The notes: a model not told the origin generated them from the letters alone. Counted from the stretch's first letter, positions 8,644-18,145 are shown. The stretch is DNA of 64,000 nucleotides from Nymphalis io (GCF_905147045.1 NC_065905.1:4650001-4714000), one strand, 5' to 3'. Made by a program: numbers and translations.

Positions 8644-10629
8644 ACGCGTAACCGTTGGTTCACTCGTGAATGTGCCGATGCTGTATCAGCTAAGCAGGCG
8701 GCATATCGCAAGTGGATCAACGGCTGCATTAGCGGGGCATCTAACATTGACTCACTGAAAGCAAACTATAATAAAAATTCCAAATCCTGTAGAAAGGCAT
8801 ACACGAGAGCGGATGCACAGCGCATTGTACAGATTGGTCATGACCTTGTTTCGCATCCTAGGGGCTCCCGTAGCTTCTGGCGTCTGACCAAGTCTGTGCA
8901 AAACAATTTCTGCCAACCTTCGCTGCCACCGCTCAGAAATCCGGACGGATCGCTAGCTCACAGTCCGCAAGAGCAAGCTGATCTCCTGGCTAAACTCTTT
9001 GCCGACAATTCCGTCATCGATGATTGTAGTGCACTGCCACCTACAATACCTGCATGTGGCCATACGATGCCTGACATTAAAATCAGGCAACGTGATGTGC
9101 GTGCGGAGCTGCAATCACTTGATGTACGGAAAGCTAGCGGTCCCGATGGAATACCAGCCATAGTGCTGAAGAAGTGCGCAGCGGAGCTGTCTCCTGTGTT
9201 AACGCGCCTGTTCCAACTTTCTCTCTCTTCGGGAAGTGTGCCGGAGGCTTGGAGAAGAGCTAATGTGCAAGCGGTTCCCAAAAAAGGGGATCGGTCTGAC
9301 CCGGCAAATTATCGGCCAATAGCTATCACCTCAGTACTTTGTAAGGTGATGGAACGGATTTTAAACAACCAACTGATCCATTACCTAGAAGATCACTCTT
9401 TAATTAATGATCGTCAATACGGGTTTCGACCAAAACGGTCCACAGGTGATCTTCTAGCGTACGTAACGCACCTCTGGGGTGAAGCTATCGACAAGCATGG
9501 AGAATCGTTGGTTGTCAGCCTCGATATCTCCAAGGCTTTCGACAGGGTCTGGCACAGAAATCTTCTCTCCAAGCTGCCGGCATATGCCATATGGCAGCTA
9601 TGCACCTGGATTGCCAGCTTCCTACACAAGCGTAGCCTTCATGTTTTAGTTGATGGTTGCGCTTCACAATTCTATGTAGTGAATGCTGGGGTCCCCCAGG
9701 GATCTGTGCTATCTCCCACACTCTTTCTTTTGCATATCAATGATATGCTCTCTCTTGGGAACATACATTGCTATGCAGACGATAGTACAGTGCATGGTGG
9801 ATACCACGGATGCGCAGTGGCTGGGCGAGCGGAAATTGAGGAGAGGCGGAAGAATCTTGTCATTGAACTCGATAGGACGTTAGAGCTCATCGCCAAATGG
9901 GGCTCTGATAATCTTGTTGAGTTTAATGCCAAGAAAACACAGGTATGCGCTCTCACGGCGAAAAAGTCAACATTTTCCCCTCTTCCCTCCCTCTGTGGTA
10001 CTCCGCTGGTGATGCAAAGCAAAATCGCCATGCTGGGGATTGACGTTCGCTGCGACCTTAGTCCAAGGGATTACATCGAGGCTGTTATAAAAACAGCTAC
10101 ACGGAAACTCGGAGTTCTGAACAAGGTGCGGCGCTTTTTCACGCCACAACAACTGTGCCTGCTGTACAAAACACAGGTACGGTCTTGCGTGGAATATTGC
10201 TCGCACCTTTGGGATGGCTCCGCTAAGTACCTACTTGAGGCCTTGGACCGGTTGCAGCGACGTGCCGTACGCATTATTGGCGACGTAAAGGTCACAAACA
10301 CCCTTGAACCTTTACAATTGCGTCGTGAGATAGCAGCACTGAGCGCTTTCTATCGACTGTATCACGGCGAGTGCTCTGAGGAATTATTCTCTCTAATTCC
10401 TGCTTCCCCCTTCCTTCTTAAGTCCACGCGAGCTGCTTCTCGATGTCATCGCCTAACTGTGACATCAATTCCATCGCGAACAAAGAAATTTGGCAACTCC
10501 TTTCTTTGTCGCACTTCCAAAAAATGGAATTCCTTACCAGCTCACGTGTTCCCCTCCTCTTACAACCCGGGTTCCTTCAAACGAGGCGTGAAGAGGCATC
10601 TTGCGGGCCGGCAAGGCGAAGGCGGCTAG
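8644..10629 (+). CDS. LINE-1 ORF2, reverse transcriptase region (5'-incomplete)
   Basis: Uninterrupted for 661 codons after the SINE-A junction; no start codon is expected because this continues the endonuclease ORF. In order it holds a linker starting NRWFTRECADAVSAKQAAY, RT motif KASGPDGIP (about 9130), NYRPIAITSV, QYGFRPKRSTGDLL, catalytic block A SLDISKAFDRVW (about 9520), block B GVPQGSVLSPTLF (about 9690), block C YADD (9772-9783), NLVEFNAKKTQVC, and a C-terminal region ending SFKRGVKRHLAG. The enzyme would reverse-transcribe LINE RNA at a nicked chromosomal target. All key RT residues are present and no frame damage is seen, but without the endonuclease and 5' part the copy is not autonomous. 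Confidence 0.9.
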   Translation, partial: TRNRWFTRECADAVSAKQAAYRKWINGCISGASNIDSLKANYNKNSKSCRKAYTRADAQRIVQIGHDLVSHPRGSRSFWRLTKSVQNNFCQPSLPPLRNPDGSLAHSPQEQADLLAKLFADNSVIDDCSALPPTIPACGHTMPDIKIRQRDVRAELQSLDVRKASGPDGIPAIVLKKCAAELSPVLTRLFQLSLSSGSVPEAWRRANVQAVPKKGDRSDPANYRPIAITSVLCKVMERILNNQLIHYLEDHSLINDRQYGFRPKRSTGDLLAYVTHLWGEAIDKHGESLVVSLDISKAFDRVWHRNLLSKLPAYAIWQLCTWIASFLHKRSLHVLVDGCASQFYVVNAGVPQGSVLSPTLFLLHINDMLSLGNIHCYADDSTVHGGYHGCAVAGRAEIEERRKNLVIELDRTLELIAKWGSDNLVEFNAKKTQVCALTAKKSTFSPLPSLCGTPLVMQSKIAMLGIDVRCDLSPRDYIEAVIKTATRKLGVLNKVRRFFTPQQLCLLYKTQVRSCVEYCSHLWDGSAKYLLEALDRLQRRAVRIIGDVKVTNTLEPLQLRREIAALSAFYRLYHGECSEELFSLIPASPFLLKSTRAASRCHRLTVTSIPSRTKKFGNSFLCRTSKKWNSLPAHVFPSSYNPGSFKRGVKRHLAGRQGEGG

Positions 10630-10746
10630 TGCAGAACGTTTTTCCCGTCTGTACTGGCCGTCGTCGCGTTTGGACACTACAAACACTTACCAACAGGTGG
10701 AGTAGAGTCATTTGCCCTCCCGGCGAATATAAAAAAAAAAAAAAAA
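10630..10746 (+). other. LINE-1 3' UTR and A-tail with shared SINE-A-like module
   Basis: About 100 bp after the stop, containing CCGTCTGTACTGGCCGTC, CACTTACCAACAGGTGG and CCTCCCGGCGAATATA, then an A-run. The CACTTACC..CAGGTGG block matches the 3' end of SINE-A; see findings. Confidence 0.8.
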
Positions 10747-10776
10747 GAAAATGGAGAGTACGCTTGGGTTTGTGCA

Positions 10777-11045
10777 CTTTAGTTGGCTTTTTGCAAGGAC
10801 GTCTTCATAGGTTCACCCACTCATAATACATTCTACCGCTAAATAGAAATGCTTCGAATAATAGGGTTCCGGTTAGGAGGTGAGTGAACTGTGACTAAAG
10901 CAAAAAAGACATCTTAGTTTCCATGGTTGGTGTCGCATCGTCGATGTAAGGAATCTTTACTTTTTTCACAGTGCCAATATTTATTTGCGATAGTCTATAC
11001 ACTTGCTGTCTATAATGTCATTTGCAGGTGGCTTGTCTCTTGTCT
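10777..11045 (+). mobile_element. SINE-A copy, sense, heavily decayed
   Basis: GGCTTTTTGCAAGGACGTC and TTCACCCACTCATAATACATT match the head, followed by GGGTTCCGGTTAGGAGGTGAG and CATCTTAGTTTCCATGGTTGG. The 3' module is barely visible. Confidence 0.6.
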
Positions 11046-11422
11046 TGTCTCAACTTTTAAAAGTCGGAACGTAATAAAAAGGATTTTGGACAGATGGACA
11101 TTATAAATCTCCTCAAAGCAAGATGAGATCGATTTAACTACCTCGAAGTTATAAGTAAGAGGTATAAAGTCATATAACTTTGAATTTCATGCAAATTGGA
11201 TTAAACGTGTAAGCTTGTTAGAAGCGATTTTGAGATTAAAGTAACTTGTGATCATCTTCTAAGAACTTGTTTTCTTGTTAATAACCTGGTAATTGGCGGA
11301 GATGGCCCAGTGGGACATATACAGTGGTTTCACTTGAATATATAAACAATAAATTATATATATTTTTAAATTATTTAGATTAAAGCCTTAAATAAATAGA
11401 AATTAAAATTAAAAATATTTAC
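11046..11422. other. AT-rich DNA with a short Metulj head scrap
   Basis: Nothing coding. GGCGGAGATGGCCCAGTGGG at about 11296-11316 matches the Metulj A-box region and then stops, so it is only a fragment. Confidence 0.45.
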
Positions 11423-11526
11423 TGTACAAATCGTGACCGCGTGGAATGGTGGCAAGAATGCTAGCAGCATTTCCTCTTTGAATCGCAATTCCAATTCTTT
11501 GAGCGAAGAACGAGGCAAAATACCCG
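11423..11526 (-). other. Peptide-like stretch flanked by splice-like sites; exon or repeat remnant
   Basis: On the minus strand a 104-nt segment lies between ACATATAG and GTAAATAT, matching acceptor and donor rules. It encodes 34 residues including GYFASFFAQRIGIAIQ and RGNAASILATIP, and is GC-richer than its surroundings. The plus strand also reads protein-like (RGMVARMLAAFP) but with two in-frame TGA codons, which suggests a decayed dispersed repeat instead. I have a vague sense that this block recurs in lepidopteran genomes. No function assigned. Confidence 0.25.
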
Positions 11527-12362
11527 CTATATGTTATTTAGCCGGAAATCTAATAGAAATATTTTATGATCGTAGAGGTGAAAAGTGTATTTTCAAACCG
11601 GAAGTCCGATCTGCGTTGGTACATAGGTGGATGATTTTGGAAGGCTCGCACCAAGCATCCGGTTATCCGCATCACGAAACCACCAGAAAATGATTTATAA
11701 CTTTCATTACATTGACACGTTATAAAAATTACTAATCTAGTGTCCATAAAAGGAAACTTATAGAAATACAAATTTGAAAATTTTATTTAATTATAAAGTT
11801 AAAAAAAATTAAGAATCATTTACAAAGCAACTATGTAATTTATGTCCGTGATCTGACCAAGTACAAAATATTTAACATTAAGTACGAGGAACATTCAGAT
11901 AAAAATAACTTTACTTTTTATTATTCCAAGCATATAAGAGATAATATACAACACAGCTTTTCTTCTTCATAGCCCCGTGGGTACACTTTTGCTGATTCAA
12001 TTACAAGAACTGGCGAACAGAGACTTCGCCAACATTCCAAATGTTTTTAAAACTACACAGTTATCTGAATTTTACAACACATCGCATTTCTTTTAGTTTT
12101 AGTTATATACGCATTTAAAATAGTCTAGTCTCATTAATATTTTTTTTAAAGTCGTACGCTGTGATTTGTACGAACTGACTATAATGGTTAGCTTTAAGAT
12201 TCTCTCTAGACCAATCACGAATCCCGTTACGCTAATGTCAGGCATCTGTAATGTAATTAAAACGAGTTCTATTAGATAATATTACATCCCAAATTAGTAG
12301 AGAACATAAAAACAGTAATTACTCCCAACGATAAAATTAATAATGTGTTAAAGTATTTCATA
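11527..12362. other. AT-rich DNA without recognised feature
   Basis: No ORF of note and no repeat recognised from comparison inside the window. Confidence 0.35.
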
Positions 12363-12491
12363 GTGAATCTTAACCGAAGATCGTGGGTTCAAACCCGGGC
12401 AAGCACCACTGAATTTTCTTGTGCTTAATTTGTGATTATGATTCATCTCGTGCTTAACGGTGAAGGAAAACATCGTGAGGTAACCTGCTTG
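12363..12491 (+). mobile_element. Metulj-type SINE, 5' and 3' incomplete
   Basis: Starts at GTGAATCTTAACCG with the B box GTGGGTTCAAACCCGGGC and runs to CATCGTGAGGTAACCTGC. Just after the break, TTAGACACATGTAG is the reverse complement of the next expected stretch (CTGCATGTGTCTAA), so a small piece appears inverted at the junction. Confidence 0.8.
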
Positions 12492-12681
12492 TTAGACACA
12501 TGTAGCAGTATGGGCAAACCTTCCTACATGGTAGATGCGCGTTAAAAAAAATGGCTCCCAGTTACCGGCAAGCCCGCAAGGCCCGACCAAGGTAGCGGTC
12601 GCGGTTTCGGCAGGGCCTGGGGTGCAAAGAATCATCGGTTCATGGCAGGCTACCATTTTAATTTTATTAATATAATATATA
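12492..12681. other. GC-rich unidentified segment between two Metulj fragments
   Basis: About 190 bp containing GGCAAGCCCGCAAGGCCCG and GGTTTCGGCAGGGCCTGGGG, far above local GC. It reads like a fragment of another transposable element, but I do not recognise the family. Confidence 0.4.
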
Positions 12682-12834
12682 TAAATTTTCATTTGTGTTT
12701 TCAATTCATCTAGTGCTTGACGGTGAAGGAAAACATCGTGAGGAAACCTGCCTGTGTCAATTTCACTGAAAATCTGCTACATGTGTATTCCATCAACCCG
12801 CAACCTTCTCCTCAAAAAAGGGAGAGGAGGCCTA
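12682..12834 (+). mobile_element. Metulj-type SINE, 3' part
   Basis: From ATTTTCATTTGTGTTTTC through CTTGACGGTGAAGGAAAAC to GGGAGAGGAGGCCT. It repeats sequence already present in 12363-12491, so it is a second copy rather than the other half of the first. The stretch around GCATTGGAGCAGCGTGG is deleted. Confidence 0.8.
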
Positions 12835-12837
12835 TTC

Positions 12838-13050
12838 AATCATTCTCATTATTCACTATGACGGACAGAAGGATCAAGGGTTTTACGTACTTTCCGAAAT
12901 TCCGAGGTACAGCTGTATCAACAAAAACAAAATCAAAACTTTGGGCTTACAAACAACCCAATATTATTTTATGAGCCCGACCCGAGGTTTAATCTCAGGA
13001 CCTCGAAATTTTCTGTCTTATCAACTAGCCACTAGACCAATGAGTCAGTT
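12838..13050 (-). mobile_element. SINE-C copy, antisense, internally shortened
   Basis: CTATGACGGACAGAAGG, ACGTACTTTCCGAAATTCCG and the head complement CTAGCCACTAGACCAATGAG mark a SINE-C in reverse. AATCTCAGGACCTCG is the decayed B-box complement. Confidence 0.65.
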
Positions 13051-13745
13051 GAACATTGCACACGTAGAAGTATATATTATATGAGATAAATATACATTAC
13101 AATTTTCGTCATTATGTCACTGTTGTTCGCAAGCGCGGTTGCAATAATGATGACACTAATGTCGTGGGCCAACAAAATATGCAGTGATATAATGTGCCAA
13201 CTATTTTCAACGCGACGCTATTGTAGGACCTACGTTATTTTAAGCAGTAGTTCACACTTAGTTTTGGAATTATTCTCGAACTATTATTTGTAATTATTTA
13301 ATTCATTGTTTTATCCTTTTTCATTTATTATTTGCTTTATATGTATCTATGTAACGCAGTGTATTGTTTATAATATGGTATCTATATTTATCTAGCTATA
13401 TTATTTTACTGCAAGTTTCAAATATCAAACCTTTTTGACCTACTTCTTCGGGTTATTATACTGAAATGAAATATGTTTCTGGGTGAATGGTTAATTCTCA
13501 GGTGGCATCTTAATAGGCTTGTGCATAATTTTATCAGCGTCAAAGCTGACCTACATGATGGGAAGATAAGTCATGAATTGACGCTAATTCTGTGAAAAAG
13601 TGAACGTTGCAATTTTTTAACGAAATGTTATCGTTTAAGCAAATTTACAAAAAAAAAAAAAATATGGTAAAATAGCAATTTTAGTGGAACAGATTTAACA
13701 CTTTGACGGATAGAATACGTCATAGCAAGCATCACGGCAAGGGGC
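13051..13745. other. AT-rich DNA without recognised feature
   Basis: No gene or repeat recognised; one A-run near 13648-13661. Confidence 0.35.
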
Positions 13746-13885
13746 GTATTCATCATCCTCATCGTAAAATCAATCATAATCCTCAATGAAATGACATAGG
13801 TCTCATGATAAATGCGCCAAAGTTTCCAGTCCTACGCCTTCCCAGTGGGGTCGTTTAGGTATCCTTGTCACCTTATTTACAATTA
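13746..13885 (-). mobile_element. RTE-type LINE 3'-end remnant
   Basis: TCATCATCCTCATCG at the left edge is the complement of the terminal GATGATGA microsatellite, followed by ACATAGGTCTCATGATAAATG and CCAGTCCTACGCCTTCC. This is the layout of RTE 3' ends in Lepidoptera and parallels the 36.1-kb fragment. Decayed; no open frame. Confidence 0.5.
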
Positions 13886-14990
13886 AGTGATATATTTTCT
13901 AAATTCAATCGTGATTCTTCTTTTTTCTGTTACATATACATCGAAAAAATATAAGTTCACTTTTAGAAAAGATTCAGTAAGCTGAATCTTGAGAACCTTC
14001 TAAAGTAAAGTATACTGTTATTTGTAAAACTCCCCTCAATTCATTGAAAATAACATCTAGAACTACAAAAGGGCGAATAAAAGTTTCATCAAGATAAAAC
14101 AAGTGCGGTCTTGGGAAATATACATATATCCTGTAATACAATCGGATCTAGTTTTCTAAGAATAGTCACTGGAAGTGCACTTAGAGTGGGAATACCATTC
14201 AACATATATATACATACGAGTAAGTTCAATCCCTTCAGCGGATTGGAAGTCAAATCGATCCACGTAATATTGTATTGGAGAAAAAGGTTCCGAGCAATAT
14301 ATGCAGCAAAACCAATTGAGCGAATATATTCCAGTGGCAGTGTTGATCTTTCATTTATTCTTACTAATATTATAAATATAAAAGTATATTTGATTGACCT
14401 AAAGTTTAAATTATCTTTTTAAAACACTCGAATAGTTTTACAACCATAATTATAATTACATTAAACAGTAAACATCACTTATTTGTTGACAAAGCCACCA
14501 ACTAAAATAACATAAAATTTTACATATACAAATGATAATACAATATGCAAGTGATTATAAAAATGATGCTAGTAAGTAGAATACTTCTATTCGAATAACT
14601 AGCTTAAGATTACAAGAGATAAATCTAATATTTCTCCTTAACAGGATATATACATACATATGTCAATATTATTTTGCTAAAATCAATCTGATTATAAAGT
14701 TTCAACGCTATCATTTTCTATACAAGTATTATTTCGTTACCTATGTACCGTCGAGATTGAATTAAAGGTTAATACCTGTATTGATGTATCTATGTTAAAT
14801 AACACTTACAATCAAATGGCTTATTAGGACAAGAGGGATGAAAGCTCACGAACTGGATGTAGAAACTGGAATGCAGCGCCAACCGTAGGACTTGAAATCG
14901 TTCATTTTTTCCAATAATCAATAAAATAATTTCATTCTATCCACAAGCACAAAACAGTATAATATCTAATACTTGATGAGTGTCAATATT

Positions 14991-14992
<2 letters not shown>
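13886..14992. other. AT-rich DNA; one unrecognised 103-codon frame
   Basis: A plus-strand frame at 14111-14422 lacks any recognised domain and its last third reads through repeat-like ACTAATATTATAAATATAAA. I regard it as non-coding by default. Confidence 0.35.

Positions 14993-15061
<69 letters not shown>
14993..15061. repeat. (AT)n microsatellite, about 34 units
   Basis: Pure dinucleotide tract. Probably length-variable between individuals and able to extrude a cruciform. Confidence 0.97.
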
Positions 15062-15065
<4 letters not shown>

Positions 15066-16200
15066 ATAAGATAGTAAGTAATGTTCAGCTTTTCATTCAT
15101 AAAATTTTGTGTTTGTACTTTAATTTTCCATTTTGTCACTGAGTCTGCAAGTGATATTCTCTGGGTGTGCTGAACTCATTTTTTGTGTGCTATTAGTGGG
15201 ACAAAGGCTTGAAATATGCAGCAGCCGGGCGATAAATTAGTGTAAAGTAAATTTACGAAGCCATTGTTGGGATATGAATAATTCAGTCAAGATAAATCAG
15301 TATATGTAATTTTTTTTAATTTATTTCAAAAGAAAAGGTATTCAAAAAATCTTACAAAAATCACGATATAAATATAAAGGCAAGCATTATTGGGATTTGA
15401 TGTATTTTCGTGTTCACAATTCTCTAGTGAATGTTGCTAACGAAATATAATACTAGAGAACCTAAATTATTAAAGATTACCTTATGAGAAAATAATTTGT
15501 ATTTTTCTTGTCCCCAATGAAATAACCGAATAGATTAATCTTCTTTTCATTTATCCTGACACTAGAAGACTTAATTACCTTGACAAGAAAGACAATTATA
15601 TATTATATTAAACAGGGATGGTTAATATAGTCCCAAAGTTGGTACATATATCACGCTTTGACGACTTCCCTGCAAGTGTTACCTGTAAAAGTGTGACAGC
15701 CACTATCAATGAAGTGTATTGGAAAAACAATACAACACAATAAAAAGCAATGTTGCCCCCACTGCTGTATAGTAAGATAATTGGAATACCATAAAAATAT
15801 ATAACCAATCATAAACTTATTAATGTAATATATTTAACACATTTTTTTATTATTAAGTAAATATTTATAATCATTTGTATACATACATATATGCATCGTA
15901 TACATACACGACGATTTACAATAACTACAATACACACATACACATACATCGCAAACTGAGTACCATAAAAGGTTATGTCCTTCAAATACGAGCCTTAGAA
16001 ATGAAGAAAAGAAAAGTTCGATAAGTACTTAAGAATCGATAAAAGTTTATAAGGAAAAATACAAGTTAAACATGAAGTTTATAAAGAACTTTTTTTAAAT
16101 AAGTAATCGTTTTACAAATAAACAAAAAAAAATTGATTTTTTTAATCCACACTAAGCTTTTCTTTTTTATGATTTTTTGGTATTTAGTTACATTAAAAAA
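15062..16200. other. AT-rich DNA without recognised feature
   Basis: Only short simple repeats (TACATACATATATG near 15880; ACACATACACATACATC near 15930). No coding evidence. Confidence 0.35.
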
Positions 16201-16292
16201 GTCACAGCCTGGAAATGTTCCACCGTGAGGCTCTGTCTCTTGTGGCTTGAAGTTTATTTACCACGCTTCAATGGGTGTTGTTAGATACATAG
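16201..16292 (-). mobile_element. Metulj-like SINE 3' remnant, antisense
   Basis: GTCACAGCCTGGAAATGTTCC, TTTATTTACCACGCTTCAATG parallel the complement of the Metulj tail (ACAGCCTGTGAATGTCCCAC; TTCCACCACGCTGCTCCAATG). Strongly diverged. Confidence 0.5.
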
Positions 16293-16345
16293 TTTTATTC
16301 GATACCTACAAATAGTTTTGATCTTGATGTTTCTTCTAAGCAAGA

Positions 16346-16637
16346 TTTTTTTTTTATAGAATAGGAAGGTGGACGAGCATATGGGCCACCTGATGGTAAG
16401 TGGTCACCAAACGCCCTTAGACATTGGCATTGTAAGAAATGTTAACCATCGCTTATAGCCAATGCGCCACCAACCTTGGGAACTAAGATTTTATGTCCCT
16501 TGTACCTGTAATTACACTGGCTCACTCACTCTTCAAACCGGAACACAACAATATCAAGTATTGCTGTTTTGCGGTAGAGTATCTGATGAGTGGGTGGTAC
16601 CTACCCAGACGAGCTTGCACAAAGCCCTACCACCAGT
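16346..16637 (-). mobile_element. SINE-A copy, antisense, full length, young subfamily
   Basis: T-run, ATAGAATAGGAAGGTGGACG, full body with CGCTTATAGCCAATGCGCC and AAGATTTTATGTCCC, ending CCCTACCACCAGT. The 3-base deletion in CGCTTATAGCC is shared with the copies at 39.8 and 51.0 kb. Confidence 0.93.
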
Positions 16638-16725
16638 AACAGTAGATAACAAATATAAATAAAAAATTAACCACATGAAAACTTAGTGCTTGCCTAAGCT
16701 TCAAAGCTTAAAGCTAAGTGAAGTT

Positions 16726-16772
16726 AAGTGAAGTTTACTCGAATATCGCGGATATTTGAGTAAACTTCACTT
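16726..16772. repeat. Inverted repeat, 22-bp arms, 3-nt loop
   Basis: Arms 16726-16747 and 16751-16772 are reverse complements with one mismatch, separated by GCG. Each arm contains GTGAAGTTTACTC or its complement. Confidence 0.92.
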
Positions 16773-17257
16773 TTTGAATATACTTCGTCAATATCAAACG
16801 TGTTTATTGAAATCCATAAAAATAAAATACAAATGTGGGTTATGTGTTGTTTTTTTTTAATTTTACCCCAAAAAAGGTTTAAGTCTTATTTGCCGATTAA
16901 TTCAGCCACATTTTCTCGAACCCTCTGTACATCTCTGATTGGTTCAGAGCGTTGAGTGTTAATACGCAAGAATAATTCATTCCAGCTTCGGCACCTGATG
17001 CCAACATTTTCAATTTCAGTGAAGTGTTTTGATCGAAAGCCGTTGCATAATTAGGTCAACCTCTTGACTCTATATGTTTTGCTTGCTAAATTATTTAAAT
17101 TCGCTTTTTTATTGGCTACTTTAAATACAGTGATATTCAGTTGGTATATATATAATTTAGTCTGTAGAGACAAAATGCCCCTGCGATTGTTCTTAATTGA
17201 CAGATTTTTATATTATCTATTTCATAAAATCTGTGTATAATATACTTGTAGTTACTA
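16773..17257. other. AT-rich DNA without recognised feature
   Basis: No gene or repeat recognised here. Confidence 0.3.
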
Positions 17258-17291
17258 AAGAGATCAAAGAGGCGATCCTCTTTGATCTCTT
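17258..17291. repeat. Perfect inverted repeat, 15-bp arms, 4-nt loop
   Basis: AAGAGATCAAAGAGG at 17258-17272 is followed after CGAT by its exact complement CCTCTTTGATCTCTT at 17277-17291. Confidence 0.93.
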
Positions 17292-17439
17292 GGATATATA
17301 TTCTTGTGGTATGGTTTGGTTGGTTACAGAAGTTTGCAGATCCTAAGTTCCAAATCCCGTTCTTCAATTAAAAATTATTGGGATTTAGATTTAGAATTAT
17401 TTGGAATATTAGAGTGAGCTAACAAAGTGCTTTCTCATT

Positions 17440-17600
17440 CCTGATATGCATCGTTATCGTCTGGAATACTCCTAACCTCCGTCTATCTCACCGCTTACAA
17501 TTTGGGTACAACCTTCAAATCAAAAGTAATGAGGCATCTTCAGGCAAACGCGCTCCTACTTAGACCACGTCATCCCTTTCCATCAAATATGATAATAGTC
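17440..17600 (+). pseudogene. Jockey/CR1-type LINE C-terminal fragment
   Basis: Plus-strand reading from about 17467 gives LTSVYLTAYNLGTTFKSK then VMRHLQANALLL, matching the C-terminal pattern SLPAHVFPSSYNPGSFK then VKRHL of LINE-1. A WN just upstream (17451) is out of frame, so at least one indel is present. Different subfamily from LINE-1. Confidence 0.62.
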
Positions 17601-18064
17601 AAGCTTCTATATATTTTTTCAAAAAAAGATCATGGTGCACTTTTATTTGTTCAGTTTTTTATTCTCCGTAAAGGCTAGTTCATGGTCAAATTCACTCCAG
17701 AGGATATCTTTGTCTATAAAATGTACGTTCTTAGGTCTTTCGATTAATCTGATAATTTGACGCATCGTTTATGTGCTAAAGTGAAATTGTAAGGACAAGT
17801 CAATGATCTTTTGTTATCATTCAATCGTGCTTGATACATATATTTTGGGGGTAGCTTGACAAATTATAATTTAATCTTGTAAATTGATATGAATTGTTTA
17901 TTTGTAAAGTGAAAGTTGATGGTAAGTAGAAACATTTAGTATTATTTATAGCTATTACCCATTACTTTGACTTTTATCCACGTGAAGGGTGAATACCGTT
18001 ATTACAATATTAGGTCAAGCGGAATAAATGAGTAAAGCCCCACGTTTGGCAACATCAATAGAAG
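17601..18064. other. AT-rich DNA without recognised feature
   Basis: No gene or recognised repeat. Confidence 0.3.
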
Positions 18065-18145
18065 GCAATAATATAGCAATATAATACCTCTGAGATTGCC
18101 AATGTCCAATGATGATTAAATGTCAAGTGGGCCATCACTCGTTTG
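18065..18145 (+). mobile_element. SINE-A 3' remnant, sense
   Basis: GATTGCCAATGTCCAATGATG and TGTCAAGTGGGCCATCACTCG resemble the tail region (GTGCCAATGTCTATGGGCGG; CAGGTGGCCCATATGCTCG). Weak. Confidence 0.35.

Larger units (their letters stand above)
8165..10746 (+). mobile_element. LINE-1: jockey/CR1-type non-LTR retrotransposon with nested SINE-A
   Basis: The element begins inside the endonuclease domain, is interrupted by an antisense SINE-A at 8326-8641, then runs through linker, full RT and C-terminal region to a 3' UTR and an A-tail (about 10730-10746). The 3' UTR contains CACTTACCAACAGGTGG and CCTCCCGGCGAATATAAAAA. A fragment with the same 3' UTR lies at 43.0 kb (minus). The RT resembles the jockey/CR1 group, possibly the Daphne-like lepidopteran branch, but the clade call needs a phylogeny. 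5'-truncated, hence not autonomous as it stands. Confidence 0.88.

Noticed and set aside
9771..10301. Several minus-strand frames opposite the LINE-1 RT gene
   Set aside because: Shadows of the real plus-strand RT frame.
14111..14422. 103-codon plus-strand frame
   Set aside because: Internal position in AT-rich, repeat-like sequence (its end reads through ACTAATATTATAAATATAAA), no domain, no splice or promoter context.
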